From positions 1 through 6,362 of the forward strand of contig JAQUXG010000102.1 of the NCBI GenBank assembly GCA_028692515.1: a DNA stretch of 6,362 nucleotides. Reading direction: 5' to 3'. The stretch comes from Kiritimatiellales bacterium. GTDB taxonomy: Bacteria > Verrucomicrobiota > Kiritimatiellia > Kiritimatiellales > Tichowtungiaceae. Of the stretch, positions 1 through 6,211 are shown one piece after another (positions within the stretch are counted from its first letter, which is position 1; each line of letters opens with the position of its first letter). Made by a program: the position numbers and the translations under genes. Under the pieces are notes generated by a model, which ran no database searches, was not told the DNA's origin, and saw only the letters and a list, made by a program, of their open reading frames with translations.

Positions 1-917
1 CGCAGATTATCCGCCGCCTGCGCGACGAAGTTGTTCAAGGCAGTGCACTTTCTGATGCGCTGAAAATTTACCCGGAAACCTTTCAGCAGCTTTACATCAG
101 CATGGTACGTGCGGGGGAAGCCTCCGGTGCGCTGGCCGAAGCGCTCGAAGGACTCTGCCTCCATTATGAACGGGTGCAGGAAGCGCGCAGCAAAGTCATC
201 ACCGCCATGATCTACCCGGCCATCGTACTGGCAATCGGCCTGATTTCCGTCGTGGGACTTATGGTATTTATTGTTCCGCGTTTTGCACCGATCTTCGATG
301 AGCTGGGCGGCACCCTGCCCCTGCCCACTCGCATCCTGATGGGATTCAGTGACATCCTCATCAAATACGGTGCGCTCATTTTAATCCTGCTCGCCGCCGG
401 GATTTTCTCCTTACGCAAATGGGTGCTCACTCCGCCCGGCCGATTCTGGTGGCACACCCGACAGCTTAAATGGCCGGTCATTCGCCAAATTATCACCGCC
501 AACGCCTTCGGTCATTTTGCCCGTACACTCGAAACCCTTATCCGCAACGGCGTGCCTATTCTCAAGGCACTGACCATCGCCGAAGAAACGGTCGGCAACG
601 ATGTCATCGCCAAAGAAATTGCTGCCGCACGCACGCGAGTCACCGACGGTTCCAGCATCGCCGGCCCGCTGGCCGCCGGCAAAGTTTTTCCGGAACTGCT
701 GACCGACATGCTGGCCGTCGGCGAAGAAACCGGCGACCTGCCCGGCGCGCTCAAAAACATTGCCCGGCGCTATGACACCGAGCTCGATTTCAGCATCAAA
801 GTTCTGACCACCGTCATGGAGCCGGTACTGATTCTCGGCATTGCCATCATTATTGGTTTTGTCGCGATCAGCATGCTGATGGCGGTATTCAACCTGACCA
901 GCGGTTTAGGCGTTTAA
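1..917 (+). CDS. gspF: Type II secretion system inner-membrane platform protein GspF (5' partial)
   Basis: GspF is the polytopic inner-membrane platform on which pseudopilins are assembled, and it works with the ATPase GspE. The reading frame is open from base 3, giving 304 visible residues; family members are about 400 residues, so roughly the first 100 are missing. Both halves of the duplicated T2SSF fold show: the end of the first repeat has MVRAGEASGALAEAL (visible residues 34-48), and the second has FPELLTDMLAVGEETGDL. Membrane segments lie near visible residues 69-93, 124-137 and 273-297, the last being the C-terminal anchor. The stop is 16 bases before gspG. PilC of type IV pili is a close relative, but the gspG-to-gspD genes downstream favour T2SS. 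Confidence 0.95.
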   Translation, partial: QIIRRLRDEVVQGSALSDALKIYPETFQQLYISMVRAGEASGALAEALEGLCLHYERVQEARSKVITAMIYPAIVLAIGLISVVGLMVFIVPRFAPIFDELGGTLPLPTRILMGFSDILIKYGALILILLAAGIFSLRKWVLTPPGRFWWHTRQLKWPVIRQIITANAFGHFARTLETLIRNGVPILKALTIAEETVGNDVIAKEIAAARTRVTDGSSIAGPLAAGKVFPELLTDMLAVGEETGDLPGALKNIARRYDTELDFSIKVLTTVMEPVLILGIAIIIGFVAISMLMAVFNLTSGLGV

Positions 918-933
918 CAACGGAGGAGAAACA

Positions 934-1311
934 ATGGAACAGCGCAGATCAAAAAGAGGTTTTACGTTAATTGAAATCATGCTCGTGATCGTCATCATCG
1001 GCATTATCGTTGGAATCGCGGTGCCTAAAATCACCGGTAAAGTCGGCAAAGCCAACAACGTGGCGGCCCAGGCCAGCCTTAAGTCGCTCGAAGCCGCCAT
1101 TCAAAGCTACGAAATGGACAACCTGACGCTGCCATCCAGTCTGACAGATCTCACCGTGCAGAAAAACGACAACGGACCGTATGTCAAACCCAGCGACCTT
1201 ACTGATCCGTGGGGACAGCCGTTTGTCTATGCCAAGCCCGGATCGCACGGCATCGGCTTTGACCTCTCCTGTAAATCGCCCGAAGGCAAAGAGTTCAATA
1301 ACTGGGAGTAA
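934..1311 (+). CDS. gspG: Major pseudopilin GspG
   Basis: GspG is the main subunit of the periplasmic pseudopilus. The 125-residue prepilin has a short basic leader ending RSKRG, cut by prepilin peptidase after Gly9 to give a mature protein starting FTLIEIML, with the family's Glu at mature position 5 and a hydrophobic helix to about residue 30. The C-terminal half carries the GspG signature DPWGQPFVYAKPGSHG. The start is fixed by GGAGGAG at 922-928, five bases ahead of the ATG. Oddly, the calcium-binding loop usually found after this signature, rich in Gly and Asp, seems cut short: the protein runs FDLSCKSPEGKEFNNWE to its end without the usual Asp-Asp pair. The leader here is normal, unlike those of the next three genes. 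Confidence 0.95.
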   Translation: MEQRRSKRGFTLIEIMLVIVIIGIIVGIAVPKITGKVGKANNVAAQASLKSLEAAIQSYEMDNLTLPSSLTDLTVQKNDNGPYVKPSDLTDPWGQPFVYAKPGSHGIGFDLSCKSPEGKEFNNWE

Positions 1312-1319
1312 CCGGGATT

Positions 1320-1393
1320 GGAATGTTGGAATAACGGAGTGATGGAATAATGGAATCTACCAATCATCCAAAAAGCCAATACTCCAATATTCC
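1320..1393 (+). repeat. Inverted array of 8-bp units spanning the gspH start
   Basis: Two 34-base arms (1320-1353 and 1360-1393) separated by a 6-base loop match as an inverted pair at 23 of 34 positions. The left arm is four 8-bp units of the form GGAATNNN (one is GGAGTGAT) plus GG; the right arm is the complement style, CCAATNNN (one unit degraded to CCAAAAAG). The gspH ATG is at the inner end of the left arm, so the loop and right arm are translated as the leader. The same family occurs at gspJ. Confidence 0.8.
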
Positions 1394-1859
1394 TCCACGA
1401 GGATTCACTCTCATTGAAGTCATGCTGGTGGTGGTCATTATTCTGATTGCCGCCGGCGTGGTGGTTCCAAAATTCAAAGGGACTTTTAAATCCACTCAGA
1501 TGACCGACGCCACCCGCTCGACCGTTCGCATTGCACGCTACGCGCGCAGCGTTTCCATCCTGAAACAGGAAACGTGTACGCTGAGTTTTAACAGCAACCG
1601 GCTTGCTTTGGTGTGCGGAACCAACAGCGCTACCCCGGAAGCCTCTCGCAAAATTCCGGAGGATATTGAAATCCGCTCCTTTAAAAATCTGGCCGAAGAT
1701 GAAAATGGAAATACAACGGCTGGACGCGAGGTCAACTTTTACCCCGGCGGAATGAACGATGGATTCGAAGTGACCTTCGCCGCCGGAGAAACCCGCCGAG
1801 CAACCATCGTCTGCAATCCAATCTCTGGAAAAATCACCGTCGTGGAGGAAGGCCGGTGA
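1350..1859 (+). CDS. gspH: Minor pseudopilin GspH with repeat-encoded leader
   Basis: This is a 169-residue prepilin-like protein. Cleavage is expected after Gly18 (PPRG, then FTLIEVMLVVVI), with Glu at mature position 5 and a membrane helix to about residue 40, followed by a beta-rich domain with a Cys-x(n)-Cys pair (ETCTLSF, LVCG). Its position between gspG and gspI and its size fit GspH, the minor pseudopilin that joins the tip to the GspG shaft; sequence alone only shows a GspH-like pseudopilin. The ATG at 1350 has a weak ribosome site (GGAG at 1336-1339, ten bases upstream). No Met, Val or Leu codon lies between it and the conserved helix, so this start is forced. The leader (residues 1-16) is coded by one arm and loop of an inverted 8-bp repeat array. 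The TGA overlaps the gspI start. Confidence 0.85.
   Translation: MESTNHPKSQYSNIPPRGFTLIEVMLVVVIILIAAGVVVPKFKGTFKSTQMTDATRSTVRIARYARSVSILKQETCTLSFNSNRLALVCGTNSATPEASRKIPEDIEIRSFKNLAEDENGNTTAGREVNFYPGGMNDGFEVTFAAGETRRATIVCNPISGKITVVEEGR
1844..1859 (+). promoter_or_regulatory. Ribosome site and GTGA coupling at gspH-gspI
   Basis: GGAGG at 1844-1848, inside the last codons of gspH, is seven bases before the GTG of gspI, whose last two bases start the gspH TGA. This fixes the gspI start upstream of the REPIN and implies coupled translation. The gspI-gspJ junction is built the same way (GGAGG 2320-2324, GTGA 2332-2335). Confidence 0.75.
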
Positions 1860-2335
1860 AAGGGTGTCTCTATCGTAGACGAGGCTTCCAGCCTCGTTCG
1901 GAAACACGAAACACTTTTTCCGTGCAAACGAGGCTGGAAGCCTCGTCTACGATTTTAAAAAGAGGTCTGACGCTGATCGAAGTCATGCTGGCCGTGGTCA
2001 TTCTCGGCATTGGCGCTGGCGTTCTTCTTCTGGCAACGGCGCGCTGTCTGTCTATCGTGGTTAAATCACAACGCTACAGCACCGCACAGCGCCTGATTGG
2101 ACAAGTCGAAGCAGAGCATCCCCTGACCCGCGCAAAAATTGAGGCAGGAATCGAGTCAGGAACTTTTGATGATGACGCGGACTATCGCTGGGAACGCGAA
2201 ATGACAGAATCCGAAAATGAAAACCGGAAGGGCCTTTATGCCGTTCGCACCCGCGTAAGCTGGTCGGACCGCGGGCGCAGCAGTTTTGAAGAAGTCACGA
2301 CCTGGCGCTTCATCCCGACGGAGGAAGAAGAGTGA
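1856..2335 (+). CDS. gspI: Minor pseudopilin GspI with a REPIN in its leader
   Basis: GspI is a minor pseudopilin that forms the pseudopilus tip with GspJ and GspK. The 159-residue product has KRG followed by LTLIEVMLAVVILGIGAGVL, cut after Gly37, with Glu42 at mature position 5, then AQRLIGQVEAE and a small beta domain ending in an acidic tail. The start is a GTG overlapping the gspH stop as GTGA, seven bases after a strong GGAGG (1844-1848). The 37-residue leader is very long for a prepilin, and most of it is coded by a 27-bp perfect inverted repeat pair. Removing the insert would leave a typical leader of the MKxKRG kind. A second in-frame GTG at 1922 would give a 15-residue leader, but it has no ribosome site. 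Confidence 0.88.
   Translation: MKGCLYRRRGFQPRSETRNTFSVQTRLEASSTILKRGLTLIEVMLAVVILGIGAGVLLLATARCLSIVVKSQRYSTAQRLIGQVEAEHPLTRAKIEAGIESGTFDDDADYRWEREMTESENENRKGLYAVRTRVSWSDRGRSSFEEVTTWRFIPTEEEE
1872..1953 (+). repeat. REPIN-like double palindrome inside gspI
   Basis: Arms at 1872-1898 and 1927-1953 are perfect inverted copies of 27 bp around a 28-base loop. Each arm also holds its own small hairpin: ACGAGGCTTCCAGCCTCGT (8-bp stem, 3-base loop) at 1879-1897 and its complement at 1928-1946. A GTAG lies directly outside the left hairpin (1875-1878) and CTAC directly outside the right one (1947-1950). A tetranucleotide head plus hairpin, present twice in inverted order, is the REPIN/BIME layout moved by RAYT (REP-associated tyrosine) transposases. 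It lies wholly within coding sequence. Confidence 0.85.
2320..2335 (+). promoter_or_regulatory. Ribosome site and GTGA coupling at gspI-gspJ
   Basis: GGAGG at 2320-2324 lies seven bases before the GTG of gspJ, which overlaps the gspI TGA. It decides that translation starts before the 8-bp repeat array, so the array is read as protein. Confidence 0.75.
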
Positions 2336-2438
2336 AAGTGAAGAGGAATATTGGAATACCGGAATATTGGAATATTGGAGAAGAGAAAATTTCTCCACAT
2401 CCTCATCATTCCACTATTCCTTCATTCCGCTATTTCAC
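2332..2438 (+). repeat. Inverted array of 8-bp units forming the gspJ leader
   Basis: The left part holds GGAATATT, GGAATACC, GGAATATT and GGAATATT in tandem (2345-2376). The right part (about 2406-2438) reads as the same unit on the other strand, GGAATNNN with 8-base spacing. The tips pair perfectly: GGAGAA 2377-2382 with TTCTCC 2391-2396 across an 8-base loop, and GTGAAA 2332-2337 with TTTCAC 2433-2438 at the outside. The outer left end is the gspJ start codon itself. It is the same family as the element at gspH. Confidence 0.8.
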
Positions 2439-3099
2439 CTCCCGGCGAGGGTTCACCCTCCTTGAAGTGATGATCGCCGTTGTCATTCTGGCGATCGCGA
2501 TGACGGTGGCCGGACAGCTGTTTTCCGCTGTGACCAAGGCGTGGACCGGTGCGCGGATTGTGATGGATCGGACGCATCACGGTGATTTTGTGCTGGGTCA
2601 GCTGACCTCTGCACTGCGTTCAATGGCGTTTTCTGAAAACAAGCCGGACAAATACGGCTTCCGGATCGAAGATAATTCCGCAGGCGAAGGCGAGAGCACC
2701 ATCAGCTGGGTGACGGACAGCAGTGCGTTTGTGCCGCCTAACGATGCCTTGGCACACGGACGGCATCGCATCGAAGTTGGCGCGGGTGAAGATGAGGACG
2801 GCGTGGAAGGGCTGGTTGTGACGGTCTGGCCCTATCTGGCGGACGAAGAAGAAGTGGAAAAGAAAAGCTGGCTGGTCAGCGAAAATATTAAGGGCCTGCG
2901 CTGCCGGATGTATGACACGAAAAAAGACGAGGAAGGCTGGCGCGATGACTGGGAATACAGCAACGCCATTCCCGGCCTGATTGAAATCACACTCTACGCT
3001 GAGCCCCTCAGGGAATATGACGATCCGGTCGAGTTCCGCCAGATCATTGAAATCCCCCTCGGCCCGGCCGTCACCAACGAGGTCTCGGAAGCAAAGTAA
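2332..3099 (+). CDS. gspJ: Minor pseudopilin GspJ with repeat-encoded leader
   Basis: GspJ is a minor pseudopilin of the tip complex. The 255-residue product is cut after Gly40 (TSRRG), giving FTLLEVMIAVVILAIAM with Glu45 at mature position 5. The rest fits GspJ: MDRTHHGDFVLGQLTSALR after the helix, a beta domain, IKGLRCRMYD, and a late stretch with IPGLIEITLYAE. The GTG start overlaps the gspI stop as GTGA and sits seven bases after GGAGG (2320-2324). A second GTG two codons on is the only other start before the helix, so the 40-residue leader is unavoidable. Nearly all of that leader comes from an inverted array of 8-bp units, which explains its odd make-up (NIGIPEYWNIG, then HPHHSTIPSF). 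Confidence 0.9.
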   Translation: MKVKRNIGIPEYWNIGEEKISPHPHHSTIPSFRYFTSRRGFTLLEVMIAVVILAIAMTVAGQLFSAVTKAWTGARIVMDRTHHGDFVLGQLTSALRSMAFSENKPDKYGFRIEDNSAGEGESTISWVTDSSAFVPPNDALAHGRHRIEVGAGEDEDGVEGLVVTVWPYLADEEEVEKKSWLVSENIKGLRCRMYDTKKDEEGWRDDWEYSNAIPGLIEITLYAEPLREYDDPVEFRQIIEIPLGPAVTNEVSEAK

Positions 3100-3108
3100 G
3101 ACAAAACT

Positions 3109-3168
3109 CGAAATTCTAAATCCGAAATGCGAAACAATATTCAAATTCAAATTTCCAATGTTTGGAAA
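3109..3168 (+). repeat. 7-bp tandem units and hairpin in the gspJ-gspK gap
   Basis: After the gspJ stop come heptads CGAAATT, CTAAATC, CGAAATG and CGAAACA (3109-3136), then two ATTCAA units (3139-3150), then a perfect 7-bp hairpin. The gap holds no gene. This A/T-rich style of repeat resembles dispersed intergenic repeats that I associate with planctomycete and verrucomicrobial genomes; that is memory, not a search. Confidence 0.65.
3152..3168 (+). promoter_or_regulatory. Hairpin that covers the gspK ribosome site
   Basis: TTTCCAA (3152-3158), loop TGT, TTGGAAA (3162-3168) form a perfect 7-bp stem. Its right half includes GGAA (3164-3167), the likely Shine-Dalgarno core for the ATG at 3174. 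In RNA the stem would hide this site. Whether it folds in the cell, or melts when ribosomes arrive from gspJ, cannot be told from sequence. Confidence 0.5.
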
Positions 3169-3173
3169 AGGTA

Positions 3174-4202
3174 ATGAACCAAACTGACATGAAGGTTAAA
3201 AACAAGCGCGGAAGTGCCCTCGTGGTGGTGCTGTGGATTCTGCTGATTGTCGCGCTGATTGTCAGTACGTTCGCTTTTGAGATGCAGCTGGAATCCCGGA
3301 TGATTACCCTGCAACGCAAACGCTTTAAGGCCGATCAACTGGCGCTGGCGGGCGTGGAGCTGGCTAAAGCGATGATCGCGTTTAAGGAGGATGAGGTAAC
3401 AAAAGATGCCGTTGGCGAAAGAATCCCGAATGAAGATCCATGGGTGAATGAAGCACTTAAAATCACCGACGCCATTCCGGTCGATTTCAGCGAAAAGTTC
3501 GGTGACGGAACGGTCAGCCTGCATATTGATTATGAGGAAGGCCGTCGCAACATCAGTAAGATGACACGCGACGACTGGCGCCTGATGTTCGATTCGGCAG
3601 GAATTCCCAACACCAGCTGGGACGCGATGCTGGATTGTCTGGACGACTGGCAGGACGAAAACGATGAACACTTTCTGAACGGGGCGGAGTCGGATGATCC
3701 GTTTTATACAAAACGCGGCTACGAATGTAAAAACGGGCCGGTCGATACAGTGGATGAGCTGCTGCTGATTAAAAACTGGGGCGAGGAGGTTCTCTACGGT
3801 ACCCCGCCGGAGGAGGAAAGCGATAGTCCGATCACCGGCATTGCGGATCAGCTGACCACCTGGGGTAGCGGCAAGGTTAATCCAAACAGCGCCAGCCGTG
3901 AAGTGCTCAACAGCCTTCCAATTTCCGAAGGGGTGATCGACGTGATTTTAGAGTTACGCAAGGGGCCGGACGGCGAAGCCGGAACAGAAGATGACGGCCT
4001 CACGCAAGAGGATCTGGCCGCGCTGGGTGCCGATGCCGCTTTTTTCACCCTCGAACCAAAATATGTTTCCATTACGTCCATCGGGGAGGTCGGCGGAATT
4101 CAAAGTCAAATCTCTTGTATCTTTAAGCTGGGCGACAAGGAGCCGGTTCCTCTATTCTGGCTCGAAGGAAAACAGGAAAAGAAGGAAGGCATTAGACCAT
4201 AG
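3174..4202 (+). CDS. gspK: Minor pseudopilin GspK (tip subunit)
   Basis: GspK is the large minor pseudopilin at the pseudopilus tip. The leader ends KNKRG (cut after residue 13), followed by SALVVVLWILLIVALIVSTFAF. As is usual for GspK, mature position 5 is not Glu but Val. Family features follow: LHIDYEEGRRNIS, CLDDWQDEND, an NGAE segment near residue 169, and a helix-hairpin-helix region, GKVNPNSASREVLNSLP, from about residue 233. A calcium-loop-like GPDGEAGTEDDG sits at residues 264-275. I chose the ATG at 3174, six bases after GGAA (3164-3167); a TTG at 3162 would add four residues but lies inside a hairpin, and an ATG at 3189 has no ribosome site. The TAG stop is formed by the first unit of the repeat that follows. 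Confidence 0.92.
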   Translation: MNQTDMKVKNKRGSALVVVLWILLIVALIVSTFAFEMQLESRMITLQRKRFKADQLALAGVELAKAMIAFKEDEVTKDAVGERIPNEDPWVNEALKITDAIPVDFSEKFGDGTVSLHIDYEEGRRNISKMTRDDWRLMFDSAGIPNTSWDAMLDCLDDWQDENDEHFLNGAESDDPFYTKRGYECKNGPVDTVDELLLIKNWGEEVLYGTPPEEESDSPITGIADQLTTWGSGKVNPNSASREVLNSLPISEGVIDVILELRKGPDGEAGTEDDGLTQEDLAALGADAAFFTLEPKYVSITSIGEVGGIQSQISCIFKLGDKEPVPLFWLEGKQEKKEGIRP

Positions 4203-4266
4203 GCTATAGGCTTTAGGGAGAACCCATAAAAATTTCCCCTTAAAGCCTAAAGTCCAAAGCCTTTTT
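4199..4266 (+). terminator. Terminator-like hairpin of 7-bp units between gspK and gspL
   Basis: Arms AGGCTATAGGCTTTAGG (4201-4217) and CCTAAAGTCCAAAGCCT (4246-4262) pair at 14 of 17 positions with one further G-U, and the right arm runs into TTTTT (4262-4266). The arms consist of heptads, ATAGGCT twice on the left (4199-4212) and TAAAGCC, TAAAGTC, CAAAGCC on the right (4241-4261). The stem is A/T-rich with a 28-base loop, so it may be a weak attenuator or simply an inverted repeat. The gspK stop codon is made by its first unit. Confidence 0.45.
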
Positions 4267-4271
4267 AAAGT

Positions 4272-5675
4272 ATGATTTTTTTTAGCCACACAACCGGCAT
4301 TCACTACACCGACGAAATCGTCGAGTGGACGGTATTGTGTAAAAGCCGCAAGGGAACGGAAAAAATCCGTGAAGGATCCCTGCCGGTTCCGGAAGGTTTT
4401 TTTGAGCAGGAAAACTCGCCGCTTTTCCCGGCCGAGGTGCTTTCAGAAATCCGCCGCAATTTCCGCGGTGCCGTAACGCTTTCTCTGCCCTCATCTCAAC
4501 TGCTGATGCGTATTCTGGAATTGCCCTCGACCCATTCTGCCGAGCTCAAGAGCATGGTTGAGCTGCAGATGGATCAGATCTCGCCTTTCCCGGTCGATCA
4601 GCTAACGATTTCGTATGAGGTTCTAAACCAGACCGAAAACCACTCGCGGGTACTGGCGGTCGCCGCGCAGCGCAAAACGGTCGATACGCTGGGCGATCTC
4701 TTCAAGTCGCAGAACGTTTACATTCGCAGTCTCGATGCCGAGGTACTGACGTGGTGGAGTCTGCTGATTGCCCACGGACAGGTGCCATGTGAGGGTCGCG
4801 TGGTGCTGATTCTGGAGGAGCACACCGAGTTTTCTATGATCGTTGTGGACGACGGCGTGCCGGTCTGTTTCCGATCTCTGGAACTTTTCCATGACTTTAC
4901 AAATAAAACGGTCATGGACGAAATCATCGAAGAGATGCGCTACACTCTGCTCTCGCTTGAGGCCGAATACGGTCACTACGAGGATTATGCGGTGGAAATC
5001 TGGAGCGAATCGGAATTCCCGATGCGACTCATTCAGCTTTTAGAAAAACAGTGCTGCGGAACGGTCAATCTGCATGATCTGGCATTGATTCCCACGGTCT
5101 CTGAAGGGCTGGCGCTGCGCACGGCGGAACGCCGTCTGCATCATGCCGAACTGGTGCCGCGCGAATGGATCGAACTGCAGCGCCGCAAGCGGCTCATTCA
5201 AATCGGAACGGTTACCTCGATCGCCGTGCTCAGCATCTGGCTGGCGGCCGTCACCGTGACAGGCGCCGTCTTCTCGTTCCAGAAAGCCGCCTATAACCGG
5301 GTGAAGAAAGAAGCCGCCCGCTATGAAGGCCCCGCGCGCGCCGCGCAGGCCGCCCGCGAAGAGATGCTTTCGCTCGAACGCTACTCCGACCGCTCACACT
5401 CCGCACTTGAGTGCCTGCGCGAAATCACGGCGGCCCTGCCCGACGGGGTCGAGATCGCCTCATTCACCTACAAGAAAGGCGAAGCCGTCAGTCTGCGCGG
5501 CTCCAGTGACCGGGCCGAAGCGGTCTATGATTTCTTCCAGAACCTCGGAACTTCGCAAATTTTCAACGGGGTTAAAGACGAGCAGTCGAATAACCGTATC
5601 GTTAAAGATAAGCGCATATCCACCTTCTCGGTCACCGCCGGGCTTCCGAAAAACGAATCGGAGGCCAACCCATGA
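4272..5675 (+). CDS. gspL: GspL, PilM-like assembly ATPase-docking protein with PilN-like tail
   Basis: GspL is a bitopic inner-membrane protein whose cytoplasmic actin-like domain docks the ATPase GspE and whose periplasmic part pairs with GspM. The 467-residue product has a PilM/GspL-type cytoplasmic region (about 1-300) with RILELPS at residue 80 and MVELQMDQISPFPVDQL from residue 95, one membrane helix near 308-336, a Lys/Glu/Ala-rich coiled coil to about 370, and a PilN-like domain containing LPDGVEIASFTYKKGEAVSLRG. The ATG at 4272 is the only start that keeps the first strand, because a stop codon (4266-4268) lies just upstream. It has no convincing ribosome site. It ends in an ATGA overlap with gspM. 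In type IV pili the same content is split between PilM and PilN. Confidence 0.85.
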   Translation: MIFFSHTTGIHYTDEIVEWTVLCKSRKGTEKIREGSLPVPEGFFEQENSPLFPAEVLSEIRRNFRGAVTLSLPSSQLLMRILELPSTHSAELKSMVELQMDQISPFPVDQLTISYEVLNQTENHSRVLAVAAQRKTVDTLGDLFKSQNVYIRSLDAEVLTWWSLLIAHGQVPCEGRVVLILEEHTEFSMIVVDDGVPVCFRSLELFHDFTNKTVMDEIIEEMRYTLLSLEAEYGHYEDYAVEIWSESEFPMRLIQLLEKQCCGTVNLHDLALIPTVSEGLALRTAERRLHHAELVPREWIELQRRKRLIQIGTVTSIAVLSIWLAAVTVTGAVFSFQKAAYNRVKKEAARYEGPARAAQAAREEMLSLERYSDRSHSALECLREITAALPDGVEIASFTYKKGEAVSLRGSSDRAEAVYDFFQNLGTSQIFNGVKDEQSNNRIVKDKRISTFSVTAGLPKNESEANP

Positions 5676-6211
5676 AAATTTCGAAACGCGAAACCTTTCT
5701 CGGCCTGATCACTCTCACCGCCACCCTCTTCGGCCTCTCCTACTGGCTGGCCGGCTCACGAATTGATGCCCGACGCCAAATGAAGGCGGATAAAGCCCGT
5801 CTGCTGCACCAGATTGAACTGCACCAACGCATCCTTTCCGAAAAAGACAGCTGGTACAGCCGGCTTGAAGATCTTCAATCTCAACTTCCCGTTTACGACG
5901 AAAAAATCTCCGTCACGGCTGAACTGCTCAAACTCATCAAGCGCACGGCGGATGAGCACCGCCTCGATCTGGGCCGCACGCAGCCCTACAGCGAAAAACA
6001 GACCGGCTCGCTCTATGAACTCGGTGTCAGCTGCACATGGGAAGGCACCCTCGACGCGCTGGTTAAATTTCTCTATGAACTCCAGAAGCAGGGTATCCGC
6101 TTTGACGTGCTTCAGCTCAACGTCCAGCCCGATGCCCGGCGCGACCGCATTTTAAAAGGCTCCATGATCATTGACTGCGCCTACCGGAAAAATTTAAAAT
6201 TTAAAATTTGA
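5672..6211 (+). CDS. gspM: GspM, PilO-like partner of GspL
   Basis: GspM is a small bitopic protein that binds GspL in the inner membrane and helps organise the platform. The 179-residue product has one membrane helix at about residues 9-27 (FLGLITLTATLFGLSYWLA), a coiled-coil stretch to about 65, and a ferredoxin-like periplasmic domain with LYELGVSCTWEGTLDALVKFLYELQKQGI, written here only as key parts: VSCTWEGTLDAL and FLYELQ. Such proteins diverge fast, so the assignment rests on topology, the PilO-like pattern and its place after gspL. The ATG overlaps the gspL stop as ATGA, seven bases after GGAGG (5660-5664). The last residues (NLKFKI) and the TGA stop are coded by a 7-bp tandem repeat that continues past the gene. 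Confidence 0.82.
   Translation: MKISKRETFLGLITLTATLFGLSYWLAGSRIDARRQMKADKARLLHQIELHQRILSEKDSWYSRLEDLQSQLPVYDEKISVTAELLKLIKRTADEHRLDLGRTQPYSEKQTGSLYELGVSCTWEGTLDALVKFLYELQKQGIRFDVLQLNVQPDARRDRILKGSMIIDCAYRKNLKFKI

Noticed and set aside
1320..1393. CRISPR array or phage attachment site
   Set aside because: The units are 8 bp with no unique spacers and are arranged as facing arms; there are no cas genes or integrase nearby.
1874..1894. An RRRG-F motif in the early GspI leader (residues 7-11) that looks like a prepilin cleavage site
   Set aside because: The residues after it (FQPRSE) are polar with no hydrophobic helix; the true site is KRG before LTLIEVML at residue 37.
1227..1907. A 226-codon open frame on the minus strand across gspG-gspI
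   Set aside because: It lies antisense to well-supported pseudopilin genes and has no recognisable domain; its length comes from the codon pattern of the plus-strand genes and the repeats.
3162..3173. TTG at 3162 as the gspK start
   Set aside because: It sits in the stem of a hairpin with no ribosome site upstream, while the ATG at 3174 has GGAA at a suitable distance.
2620..3671. Two long minus-strand frames opposite gspJ and gspK
   Set aside because: Both are shadows of genes with clear family signatures on the plus strand, and their translations look like no known protein.
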